A stretch of DNA of 25,000 bases from Halisarca cf. caerulea (GCA_963170055.1 CAUJGJ010000397.1:6515001-6540000), one strand, 5' to 3'. Shown: positions 1-10,246, counted from the stretch's first letter. Made by a program: numbers and translations. The notes: generated by a model not told the origin, from the sequence alone.

Positions 1-232
1 GACAGACTGACAGACAGACAGACAGACACACACACACACACACACACACACACAAGCATACAAACTAAGCACTCAACCATACATCACACACATACAAAAC
101 ACACAATCTGACCAATTGCCTTGATGATTTAGTGTATATTCTGAACATGAAAACAAAGAACAATAAACAATGAGACCATTAACACACAGACAGACAGACA
201 GACAGGCAGACAGACTGACAGACAGACAGACA

Positions 233-300
<68 letters not shown>

Positions 301-506
301 GCATACAAACTAAGCACTCAACCATACATCACACACATACAAAACACACAATCTGACCAATTGCCTTGATGATTTAGTGTATATTCTGAACATGAAAACA
401 AAGAACAATAAACAATGAGACCATTAACACACAGACAGACAGATAGACAGGCAGACAGACTGACAGACAGACAGACAGACACACACACACACACACACAC
501 ACACAC

Positions 507-543
<37 letters not shown>

Positions 544-716
544 GCATACAAACTAAGCACTCAACCATACATCACACACATACAAAACACACAATCTGAC
601 CAATTGCCTTGATGATTTAGTGTATATTCTGAACATGAAAACAAAGAACAATAAACAATGAGACCATTAACACACAGACAGACAGACAGACAGGCAGACA
701 GACTGACAGACAGACA

Positions 717-792
<76 letters not shown>

Positions 793-985
793 GCATACAA
801 ACTAAGCACTCAACCATACATCACACACATACAAAACACACAATCTGACCAATTGCCTTGATGATTTAGTGTATATTCTGAACATGAAAACAAAGAACAA
901 TAAACAATGAGACCATTAACACACAGACAGACAGACAGACAAACAGGCTAACAGACAGACACACACACACACACACACACATACA
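1..985. repeat. Tandem minisatellite, about 245-bp unit, four copies
   Basis: Four near-identical units: the same unique block (starting AAGCATACAAACTAAGC) recurs at 54, 299, 542 and 791, so periods are 245, 243 and 249 bp. Each unit is a unique block of about 120 bp, then a CAGA-type tract, then a (CA)n tract interrupted by CCACATACA. Length differences lie in the CA and CAGA tracts. A last partial unit fades out by about 985. The block TATTCTGAACATGAAAA.AAAGAACAATAA recurs once in each tandem unit at 8.98 and 9.87 kb, so this array is related to the micro-exon units there. Open frames rich in CV or TH across it are repeat artefacts. Confidence 0.95.
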
Positions 986-1145
986 CACACACACACCAAA
1001 CAACAGGAACATGGTCAAATAAACACACAGACACAAGCAACCATAAACGCAAGCGAACATATCTAAAAAGATACATACAGAAATTCTTACATACATGTTT
1101 GAAAACGGTTAGCTAAAGTAATAGAGCTTTCAACAGTCATCTTAC

Positions 1146-1515
1146 CTATGTCCGAAGCTTTCTTGACCTTCTCTTTCTCTATAAATTCTTCCGCGATAGC
1201 ACGTCGTAAAGTTTTTAAGTTCTGTCTTCTATCTATAGATGTTTTCGTCCTAAAGTCTACGTCAACGCTCTATGCCATGCTGGACAAGGCCTGAATGAAC
1301 ACATAAACACAAGATCATACACACGTACATGAACATATCCAAGAAAGACACAAAGAATTTCTTTTACTAAAGACCAACTTGTACTAAACTGCACCAACAA
1401 ACTTTGAATACACATTTAAATACTCCATAATAGTTAAACAAAGAAACAAAGCTTTCACAAGTCATCTCACCTATTTCTGAAGATTTTGTAAACCTTTCTT
1501 GAAATCCCTAGACTT
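1146..1515 (-). other. Candidate pair of repeated coding exons (weak)
   Basis: On the minus strand two stretches have splice-like borders. 1515-1471 follows TTTCTGCAG and ends ATAG|GTGAGA. 1228-1146 follows an ATAG acceptor and ends ATAG|GTAAGA. Joined in phase they stay open, and the second encodes a charged helix-like stretch (RRAIAEEFIEKEKVKKASDI). The donor ends and downstream intron starts of the two resemble each other (GTCATCT[TC]ACCTAT.TC.GAAG on the plus strand), and the flanks at 1020-1090 and 1300-1370 are also similar, so this looks like a diverged tandem exon duplication. No start or stop is resolved, and the gene could run into the minisatellite at the left. The support is only splice motifs and an open frame. 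Confidence 0.3.
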
Positions 1516-1555
1516 CTGCAGAAATGTAAGATAAGATTTTTCAGGGTAGTTCTAA

Positions 1556-1621
1556 TAAGTGAAACGAAATGAAACACAAAAACGAAACGAAACGAAACGA
1601 AACGCGCAAAACAAGCGAAAC
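1556..1621. repeat. CGAAA pentanucleotide repeat
   Basis: An imperfect tandem array of CGAAA/AAACG, cleanest at about 1582-1604, grading into variants (GAAATGAAAC, CGCGCAAAACAAGCG). It differs in type from the CA/GT repeats elsewhere in the window. Confidence 0.8.
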
Positions 1622-3235
1622 GACTCACTTACCTAGCTACTATTATTAATCACTAACTACTATTACACACTCAATCTACAGCTGCGTGAAGTCGCCACGT
1701 GGTAGGTATGTAAAGAAGCATGGCAGAAGGCCCCAACTTTGAGAGAAAGAATCTGTTTCTTTTGTGGATTTGACTCTAGATGTAAGAAATCAGTAATTGT
1801 GCTTTTGTATTATAGAGCATTATTTTCATGTATATACTGTGTTTGTGTTTTATGTTGAATTGTCAACACTTTTTGTGCATATTATAGCTACCTTCAGTAG
1901 CATGGCATCTTTATGTTTTAGTATATGACATCTTCATAATATTTACTATGTCACTTATTACAGCTAGGAATTTTGGTTTTCATGATGTGACTAAACTTCT
2001 GAATCATTTCCACTGGTACAGAGTTGTCTTTTGTCACGTGCATATCTATCTATACTTTACCTTTAGATTGATACGCATGTGTGACATGTCCAATTTGCAC
2101 TTTTATGGCTTCAGCAGTTATAAAATTTACCTTCACTTTGTTGTTTTATTTCTCTTTACAAAATAGCGCTATCTTGCAGCAACTGGTATCATCGTATAGA
2201 CAGCTATATTATCTTTTGTTTGATACCAAACTTGAAAGTATTCTGTTCGTTCTAACAAAAGTATACGCATTCTCCCTGAACATATTAAAACATGAAAAAA
2301 GGCCGGGAGGCAGTGCAGCTTCGAACCTGGGGGCATAAATATTGGTATACAGGTTCCTTATGTAAGTATCTAAAACTTCCATTTTGGGGATTTGAAGATC
2401 TCTAATAGTTTTGGAGAAAATCACGGAAAACCGCAATTGCATACAATGTAAGCTCACCTTTTCGCCTATAACTTGTGAATACAGCAATGGATCAAAATCC
2501 CCAACATGGAAGTTCTGTATTATCCTATAATACAGCCAAAAAACGAAGAAAAGTAGGCCAATGGGCGGTTTCCCACTGTCTTCCAGCCATTAAAGTTTTC
2601 ACTGGCCTGGAACTACCTAGCAGCCATTTTGTCACATGACTGTCACCTGATACATTGAAGTAACGTCACCTGAAGGCATCACTAGTAAAGTGGAATAGAG
2701 GCATAATTTCCATATTCTCAGACTAAGTCCTTTCATTTCGTACCTTTTCATTACTGATATGTAGTCTTACTTCGCTGAGAAAGACAGACAACTTCTAAGT
2801 TTTGGTGCTGCAATTTCATATGCGCACTAAAAGTCATCAAAGATCAAAGATGATGTTTTTCTGAAGGAAAGGAGCCTGAAGAACCTCTAATCTGGTAAGC
2901 GCGGTAACCCAGACTTTTACTGATGTGTTTAAACTACAATTTGTCTTTTGATTCACTTAGTTGTGCATCGCCAGCCCTTTCTGTTTCTCCTTTACGAGCA
3001 TCAAGGGAAAGCAGCTGGTGACGCGAAACTAAGATTCATCGTAGGCAAAAGTTTGAGGCCTTGAGCGAGTTAATCTTTGGCATTTTGAACGTCATGTAGG
3101 GCTGTTTTGAAATCCTCACATTAAAATCTTTTACCAAAGTCATGGGCTGGTCACATGACATTGTATCGCGAAGCCAGCTAAGGTTGTGAAATTCATTCTA
3201 TTAGACACCTCCACTGAAATTCTAAGCTAACGGAC
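1622..3235. other. No confident gene
   Basis: No convincing coding exon was found. The stretch has scattered short open frames without splice support. A donor-like CTG|GTAAGC lies near 2896 and could end a non-coding first exon of the MULE-like gene that begins at 3236. CACGTG at about 1697 and CACATGAC at about 2634 are E-box-like but unsupported. Confidence 0.5.
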
Positions 3236-4911
3236 ATGTCCCACATGTGTAGTGAAGCATCACAAGACCTTTTTGAAACTCCTCAACAGCAGAGTCATAT
3301 TGATCTGACTCAAGATACTGGTCTTTTCAGTGACCCTGGATCTCCTTTTACACCATTTGAGCATTGTGCATTCCTAAAGTAGTCCATAGCCTTAAGATGG
3401 CATCATGCACATACAATGTCATCTTACTGGCATTACGTAATTTAATATAAAGAAATTATTTTGTGACTATACATGTAGTCCATCATCTAATGACAATGAC
3501 AGTCAACCTAGTGATTATGATCCCATGATAAGAACAATTGCAGTTTCAAGGTATGCATGTGCATGTATATTGTATAATGTTATATTATTTATACATTGTC
3601 AATTGATTTACAATGAATTTTTAATTCAGAATTAAATGCAACATTTGCATTCATATTGCTACGGTATAATTATAATATTATGTACACAATACTTAAGTGG
3701 ATCATGATATAATGTATTTATAGCTTATGATCTTTTATCCTCAGATTATTTGCAGGTGATGGAAACAACAGTGAAACTGAAGACTCCCCTAATGATGATG
3801 AAGATGATTCTATTATTGATACACAAGATACTCCACTTCTCGAAACCATCAAAAGGATATACTGTGAAGCAACTCTTTGAGATTATATTCAGTACAGTAC
3901 AGTTGCTCGATTTGACAGCTGATGACAACGGAATTTGGAGGGTTTCAATGCCTAGAAAAGTCACACTTGTGGATGACGCAGTTATTGATGTCACTGAAGT
4001 TCGGGATCCAGCTGATGATGAAGAAAATGTGTTCACTGTTACACGACAATATGGTACGCATGCAGGTACACCAGAATTCTACAGGATAATTACTACCATT
4101 GCCAGTAGACAAATGGGCAGAGTTAGGTATGCTGTTCTTCAGTACTTTTTTTCAAGGGGGGAAAGAGAATACCTGTCATATTATCCCATCATGGGAATTC
4201 TCACAATGAAACACCACACATAAAGACGACAAAGAGTGTTCGGTCTGCCATACAGAAGAGATCTGTATCATCCTCAAGAAATCACCCTCAGAGGTTTACA
4301 CTGAGCTCTTTCTTGACTCTGGAGGAATTTCAGATAGTCAGTCACTATCACAACAACCAAGAAACAGAAAACAACTGTACAATACTCGACATATGACAAA
4401 AAGTGATGCAGACAAAGATGACCTGTATGCTCTGCTTTCTCAGCTGGAAGCTCACAGTAAGAAACCAGATAGTTTCTTGAGGGAGGTGCTCTTCAGTCCG
4501 CTACCAGCAGCAATCCTATTCTACGACTCCCAGCTGCAGTCCCTTCAGTCATTTTGCTGTCAAAATTCCAAATTCGGGCATACAATACTTGAAGTGGATG
4601 CCACGTTCAACCTTTGTGACTTTTATGTCACAATTACAACTTTTCAGCATCCACAGTTGCAGAGGTGTACAACAAGAAAAGCTCCAGTATTCATTGGACC
4701 TGTCTTCATACACATGCAATGTTGCTTTGAGGATTATCTGTACTTCTTTATGTCAATTCTGAAGTACTGTCCAGGGCTTGCAACTCTTGCAGCTTTTGGC
4801 ACTGATGGAGAAAGGGCTCTAGTGAAAGCACTTGAGTCATGTTTTCCAAATGGTTTAGGTTTGTGGTGCTTTATTCACAAAAAGAAAAATATTGAGCATT
4901 ATCTCCATGAA
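3236..4911 (+). pseudogene. MULE-like transposase gene, frameshifted and 3'-truncated
   Basis: Exons 3236-3378, 3479-3550 and from 3745 on join in phase and give a short acidic N-terminus. That frame then stops at 3878-3880, and coding continues in other frames, the main one from about 4222 to 4911. This main part resembles MULE-type DDE transposases common in animal genomes: a first Asp in LEVDATFNL, then VFIGPVFIH, YFFMSIL, a second Asp in AFGTDGERAL, and a Cys/His segment LWCFIHKKKNIE. At least two frame changes lie upstream (near 3880 and 4210). The reading ends where the 62-bp palindrome begins at 4912, so the region expected to carry the catalytic Glu is missing. No terminal inverted repeats were found. 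The family call is from motif pattern only. A host gene derived from such a transposase is possible but less likely given the breaks. Confidence 0.65.
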
Positions 4912-5069
4912 CAAGTGATTCGAGTTTAAAAAACTCGTGGGCCGCCTACGGCCCTGGAAACTCGAATCACTTGGAAATCTTTCTAATGGACTCGAAAGAT
5001 CACTGTAAGAAATGCATGGTTTTGAGTAGTGGTGTAGTAAAATGTGTGTGTGTGTGTGTGTGTGTGTGT
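4912..5069. repeat. 62-bp perfect-ended palindrome plus tail and (GT)n, copy 1
   Basis: 4912-4973 begins CAAGTGATTCGAGTTT and ends with its exact reverse complement (16-bp arms). Inside lies a second hairpin, GGGCCG-CCTA-CGGCCC. The same 62 bp recur unchanged at 7699-7760. Both copies are followed by a related stretch of about 70-75 bp (shared GAAAGATC and GTAGTGGTGTA, then TAAAATGTGTG) and a (GT)n tract, so the repeated unit is at least 140 bp. GAA flanks copy 1 on both sides, which could be a 3-bp target duplication. It closes the reading frame of the MULE-like gene. Confidence 0.85.
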
Positions 5070-5935
5070 CAAGTTTTAGCATTCAATAATCCAAACAATA
5101 TATTGGAATCATGATCTAGTCAGTTTTTTTAATTATAAATGACAGTAACAATTTCAATAAAAGTTAATACGCATGCATGCCATTCTGCACTACTATAATA
5201 ATAGTAGTCCCAGGATGCACCACGAGGAGGTAGGCATGCTTTGCATCCCAGAGGATTGGATTCGTTTTAACTAGGGTCTGCAATAGTCCGTAAAACTCCT
5301 CCAATCCAAAATAAAAATGGTGCAATAAAATGCTATACATATAATGGTACAGGTGTACCGTTGTGTGATCCACCAGAATCACTTAAATGTGTAGCTATAG
5401 AATAAAGAACAGAATATACAATGTGATCTTTCAGCAGATCAATATAGTCAGCATGTTATAGTAATATTTTTTCCGTGCTAAGGTGTACAAGGTATCCAAA
5501 ATTGGCCACAAGTAGTCAATAGTATGATCATTGTGATCTATGCAAGTCTCCATTGGGCAGTACAATGTGCATAGCCCAATATGTGAGACTATATACTAAT
5601 GTACTGTTTACCATCAAAGGCGCTGGAAGTTGTGTACCAAAGGAAGGTACTTTGGGAAAAGGTACTGCATACCGATGAAGGTAGCAAATACCAGAAGAAA
5701 TGTATACTGCGTACCAATATATGCAGGTACAGGATGTAAAGGGTGATATACTGTGCCATAATTCCCAACCTTTTATAGTTGTACTCAATTTGCAGAGTGG
5801 TGTAAACTTAAGGTTGAGGTGGCACTGACTACCTATATATGGGGTTCAATGTGTAATGATTAGCCATTTGCCTTTGTTCTATGGATGTATAGACATGACT
5901 AACATATACTCCCCAATGACATATATTTTTCCCTT
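5070..5935. other. No gene seen
   Basis: No splice-supported open frame. Around 5600-5730 there are several short GGTAC..GTACC-like inverted motifs reminiscent of, but not clearly the same as, the 42-bp array at 23.5 kb. Confidence 0.5.
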
Positions 5936-6786
5936 AAAATGAACTTCTCACTTTGCCATTATTATGTTTTTGTGTTATATATCACTGGTATTGACTTTCA
6001 TAAATCAAATTTATTCTAATATAATATTCCTTATTTATACTATTGTTTGTAGATAAAATTCAAAAAGGACTACAATGTAAGAGAACCTGCACGACTTGCA
6101 TCTGAATGTATATATTATGTATATACCATTATTTTTGATACTATGATATGTTTTTACATGCCTGTTTTTCTACATGCATGTGAGTATTCGTGTATTTCAG
6201 TAATGTCCTCTGTTATAAATTATGTTATATCTCCATGTTCACAGGAGAGAAAGGCAGTTATCGAGGAGGAACTACTAGTGAGTTCAATATTGGTGAACAA
6301 TGTACCTATGACAGTAATAGAATTACATCTGCATGTGTTTGAACATTTATAGTGAGCATGTGTGCACATGTGTGAGCATGTGTGTGTGTGCACATGTATG
6401 TGTACGTGTGTACTTGTGTGTGTGTGCGCGCGCACATGTGTATGTACATGTGTACGTGTGTGTGTTTGTGTGTGTGCACATGTGTGAGTACGAGTGTACA
6501 TGTGTATATGTGTGCATGTGTGTGTGCTTGTGTATACATATGTGTGTGCATATATATGAATATCAAATTTGCTCTCTTTTCTCTATACATAATAGAGAAA
6601 CGAAAAAGTTGATGAAATTGGAAAAGTTGTAAGTAAAATTCGTTATATGTGTGTGTGTGTGTGTCTGTGTGTACGTATGTGTGTGCATATATATAAATAT
6701 TAAATTTGCTCTCTTTTTCCCCTGGATAATAGAGAAAGGAAAAAGATGATGAAATTGAAAAAGTTGTAAGTAAAATTCGTTGTGTG

Positions 6787-6843
<57 letters not shown>

Positions 6844-7698
6844 ATGTGTGTGTACAATGTGAATAAAATGTAAATGTGAGATTTGCTTCCTCTCTATCTA
6901 TAGAAAAAAGAAAAGGACACTGAATTGGAAAGAGTTGTAAGTTAAATGCATTACATTGAATATTTTCCTTATTAGCTCGTGTTTTATGCACACCCACTGT
7001 CTCCCTCTAGAAAAATGAAAGAGATCAGGAAATTTTACGCATTGTAAGTACAATTTTAAATCTCTGTAGTTTTGTTCAACAGATCGATCTTTTTCTCATA
7101 TACAGCGTAGCCAACTTCAAAAGAAACGGTGCTGTAGGAGGCGCGAGAGGAGGATGCTGTCACCAACGAGGCCTCTTCCTCCTCCACCTCTTCCTCCTCT
7201 GCCTCCTCAGCACCAGGGTCAATGTGTAACCCATAGTAAGTTAGCACAATATATGTACACAAAGTCTACATGTTTAAATATACATATATTATATACTTTT
7301 ATGTTTTATATATTCCCACACCCTTTCTTTACAGATATACGAGCAATAAACTATTAATGTATTGAAACTTATACTTATATATAACACATGCATATACACA
7401 TTTCTGTATCTTTATTATAAATACTTACTATATATATGATTAGTAACAATTATTGGTAGTATATACTATTATAATTGATTTTCGTTATATCATAGTAATA
7501 ATTTTATTTAATATTAATAATGAATACAATTAATTCAATATTTAACAATAATTAATATTCACAATTATTACAATAAAACGTTTTCAATAAAAGTTCCATA
7601 TCTGTTGAGTCAAGTTTAACCTAGCATAATTAGTGGTACCATGTAAACACAGTTCGTCTCTTCTGTGTTTGAAAATTCCTAAACAGAAGAAAATTAAA
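5936..7698. repeat. Segmental duplication, copy 1 (partner 17327-18975)
   Basis: The stretch aligns in the same orientation with about 17327-18975, some 11.4 kb downstream, from AATGAACTTCTCAC near the start to CTCTTCTGTGTTTG near the end. Exons and the 3' flank are close to identical, while (GT)n tracts and intron middles differ in length. The copy ends at 7698, where the palindrome begins. The lengths differ (about 1.76 against 1.65 kb), partly because one micro-exon and its surrounding (GT)n are missing from copy 2. Confidence 0.9.
6053..7357 (+). CDS. Micro-exon gene, 5'-incomplete paralogue with 11-residue exon repeats
   Basis: Eight exons are supported by AG..GT borders, uniform phase and the paralogue at 16980-18630: 6053-6076 (24 nt), 6245-6277, 6596-6628, 6733-6765, 6904-6936 and 7011-7043 (each 33 nt, phase 0), 7106-7235 (130 nt) and 7335-7357 with stop TAA. 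The joined frame is 113 residues. The 33-nt exons encode ERKAVIEEELL, RNEKVDEIGKV, RKEKDDEIEKV, KKEKDTELERV and KNERDQEILRI, an 11-residue (hendecad) pattern typical of coiled coils. The 130-nt exon gives an Arg-rich then Pro-rich tail ending NIRAINY. Exon 6904-6936 has no counterpart in the other copy. The hydrophobic first exons of the paralogue are absent here and no start was found, so this may be a partial duplicate or join unknown 5' exons. Introns are rich in (GT)n. Function is unknown. Confidence 0.65.
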
Positions 7699-7869
7699 CA
7701 AGTGATTCGAGTTTAAAAAACTCGTGGGCCGCCTACGGCCCTGGAAACTCGAATCACTTGGAGATTATCCTCACAGCATTGAAAGATCCCTGAGTAATAC
7801 GTGGCTTTGTGTAGTGGTGTATAATTATAAAATGTGTGTGTGTATGTGTGTGTGCGTGTGTGTGTGTGC

Positions 7870-7902
<33 letters not shown>
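7699..7902. repeat. 62-bp palindrome plus tail and (GT)n, copy 2
   Basis: 7699-7760 is identical to 4912-4973. It begins exactly at the right border of the duplicated block (after AAATTAAA). The tail 7761-7830 resembles 4974-5043 and leads into a long (GT)n tract. No target duplication is apparent at this copy. Confidence 0.85.
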
Positions 7903-7907
<5 letters not shown>

Positions 7908-7948
7908 CTGGAATTATTGTGCTCTGTTGTCATTCTGCATGTTCACAG

Positions 7949-8098
7949 GAAGAAAACATAGAATCTGTTAGGGAAATAATGGTGAGTTAATATGTATATA
8001 CACATGTGCATATATTGTACTATATGCATGTGCTGTGTGTGGTTGTGTGTGTGCATGTGTGTGTATGTGTACATGTGTGTGTTTGTGTATGTGTGTTT

Positions 8099-8147
<49 letters not shown>

Positions 8148-8240
8148 CTACGTACTCTTTCAGCATGTCTATTTAATATATTTTATGTTCCTTTTCTAAC
8201 CATGTAGGCAACCAACAACCAGCCCACATGGCAGCGATAA
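7949..8240 (+). CDS. Third micro-exon fragment: one 33-nt exon and a terminal exon
   Basis: Exon 7949-7981 is 33 nt, phase 0, framed by GTTCACAG and GTGAGT, and encodes EENIESVREIM. Its upstream GTTCACAG matches that before the ERKA-type exons of both paralogues. After a (GT)n-rich intron, 8208-8240 follows CATGTAG and reads ATNNQPTWQR then TAA. The terminal peptide differs from the Arg/Pro-rich tail of the other two genes. It may be an alternative 3' end for the gene at 6053-7357 or the remnant of another family member, separated from it by the palindrome. No start is seen. Confidence 0.5.
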
Positions 8241-8440
8241 CATTTTCCAAGTAAAACTTCATCATTTATTCCTTTTATCAATATTATTATTATTTTTAAC
8301 TCTCTCTTGTTTATTCCTATTATATACTAATTTATATACATTATAATTCTACAGTATAATTGTATATATTATTATATTCATGACATTATTTACATACTAA
8401 TTATTAATAAACCATTACAATAAAATAAAAATCAAAATGA
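8241..8440. other. AT-rich spacer
   Basis: Very AT-rich sequence with no open frame or splice signal worth reporting. It separates the plus-strand micro-exon fragment from the minus-strand units. Confidence 0.6.
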
Positions 8441-8485
8441 TATATAACAGTATTTCAACAAATTATAAATCCATGCATAATACAG

Positions 8486-8693
8486 TCAATTATAGAAAAC
8501 ATGTACACAGTAGTTTTTCAGAATCAAGTTAGATTCTTCGCATAAGCATACAATACACTGTACTTTCTGTGTATCAAATTCCTGCAAAGGACAATATAAA
8601 TTAGCATAGTATGTGATAAACACACATGAAGTACATACAAACATGAATATTCACTATACATGGACATCCTCACACACGCTAAATGTGTGTAAT

Positions 8694-8748
<55 letters not shown>

Positions 8749-9079
8749 ACACACACACCATGCACCCCCCACAACCACTGAAGACACATACATTAATAGA
8801 GGTACACATCAGGGCTGCATACACAATTAGGGGATAGGGGGCAAATTGAGATTTCTAAATCTTTTGTAATATGGAAGACATTATGGGATAGCTATTTTTA
8901 CACACACACACACACACACACATTCAAATATACACTTACAATTTCACCAAAGGTCTTCAGAATCAGTACTTCAGTCTATATTCTGAACATGAAAAGAAAG
9001 AACAATAAGCAATGAAACCACAAAAGGACACATACATACACACACACAGCAGAACCTCTTCTCTGCACACCTGGTTCCA
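8486..9079 (-). CDS. Minus-strand micro-exon gene, unit A (partial)
   Basis: Two exons with good borders: 8975-8940 (36 nt, phase 0, AATATAG acceptor, GTAAGT donor; TEVLILKTFGEI) and a terminal exon 8581-8486 after CCTTTGCAG, opening EFDTQKV, with further Cys residues (CIVCLC) and a TGA stop. Upstream, 9079 to about 9046 is an open stretch (WNQVCREEVLL) running into (TG)n. It occurs in three copies, and its differences among copies keep the frame open with mostly conservative residue changes. No start codon is found, and the donor of the WNQ exon is unclear because of the repeat. The architecture (short phase-0 exons, CA/GT introns) matches the plus-strand micro-exon genes, but sequence homology with them is not evident. 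Function is unknown. Confidence 0.45.
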
Positions 9080-9130
9080 CTTCAGCATGGTACTATAACC
9101 AATGTGGTGTATCAAGTGATTGCAAATAGG

Positions 9131-9197
<67 letters not shown>

Positions 9198-9294
9198 ATT
9201 TACAATGCTATGTAATAGTATTTCAACAAATTATAAATCCATGCATAATGTAGACTAAGTCAATTATAGAAAAAAAACATGTACATAGTATTTG

Positions 9295-9464
9295 TTAGAA
9301 TCCTTTGTTTGAGCATATAATACACAGTACTTCCCATGTATCAAATTCCTGCAAAGGACAATATATATTAGCATAGTATGTGATAAACACACATGAAGTA
9401 CATACAAACATGAATATTCACTATACGTGCATGGACATCCTCACACACGTTAAATGTGCATAAT

Positions 9465-9495
<31 letters not shown>

Positions 9496-9695
9496 CATGC
9501 ACCCAACTCCCCTCCTCCCACAACCGCTGAAGACACATACAGTTATAGACGTACACATCAGGGCTGCATACAAAATTAGGGGATAGGGGGGCAAATGGAG
9601 ATTTCTAAAATTGTTTGCAATATGTAAGACATTATGGGATAGGTATTTTTTAATTTGAGACTGGAGAACCTTTAGTCATAGCCTATTTCAAGTGT

Positions 9696-9771
<76 letters not shown>

Positions 9772-10079
9772 AATCACACACATACAAAATAAAATTATAC
9801 ATCACACACAAAAAATACTTACAATTTCACCAAAGCCCTTCAGAATTGATGCTGTACTCTATAATTTGAACATGAAAAGAAAGAGCAATAAATAATGAAA
9901 CCACAAAAGCATACATACATACACACACACACACAGTAGAATTTCTTCACTACATAGCTGGTTCCACTGCCAACCTGGTACTATAATAACCAATATGGTA
10001 TATCAAGTGATTGTAAATAGGTCACACACACACATACACACACACATAGCCGAACTTCTTCCCTACACACCTGGTTCCA
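9295..10079 (-). CDS. Minus-strand micro-exon gene, unit B (partial paralogue of unit A)
   Basis: Exon 9858-9823 is 36 nt (ATTATAG acceptor, GTAAGT donor; STASILKGFGEI), homologous to the 36-nt exon of unit A. Terminal exon 9348-9295 starts EFDTWEVLCIIC and stops at TAA after 17 residues. Relative to unit A, small indels shift the frame and shorten the end. Two WNQ-type open stretches lie upstream, at 10079 (CTGCAG acceptor; WNQVCREEVRL) and 9966 (GGCAG acceptor; WNQLCSEEILL). As in unit A, no start is seen, so 5' exons are either further right or lost. Confidence 0.45.
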
Positions 10080-10130
10080 CTGCAGCATGGTAGTATAACC
10101 AATGTGGTGTATCAAGTGATTGTAAATAGG

Positions 10131-10188
<58 letters not shown>

Positions 10189-10213
10189 ACACACACATAC
10201 ACACACACACACA

Positions 10214-10246
<33 letters not shown>

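Larger units (their letters stand above)
8440..10245. repeat. Tandem duplication, about 0.77-kb period, with extra partial modules
   Basis: 8440-9200 and 9208-10030 align throughout: AACAAATTATAAATCCATGC, then CAAAGGACAATATA.ATTAGC, GGGCTGCATAC.AAATTAGGGG, a CTGAACATG-type block, and a GGTTCCACT..CAAGTGATTG.AAATAGGTCACAC module. The last module appears a third time at 10040-10135. Long (CA)n tracts separate the modules. The units contain the minus-strand micro-exons described separately. Confidence 0.9.

Noticed and set aside
1..985. Regular repeats with unique blocks between, considered as a CRISPR-like array
   Set aside because: The unique blocks are the same in every unit, the repeats are CA/CAGA microsatellite, and the DNA is eukaryotic.
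73..1096. Open frames rich in Cys/Val or Thr/His across CA/GT tracts here and elsewhere (6.3-7.0, 8.5-8.8, 17.6-18.5, 19.9-20.2, 23.1-23.7 kb)
   Set aside because: They are the six-frame reading of dinucleotide repeats, have no splice or start support and overlap introns of better models.
2317..2333. TTCGAACC motif resembling a tRNA or SINE B box on the minus strand
   Set aside because: No matching A box, acceptor stem or second copy was found, so it is a single short motif.
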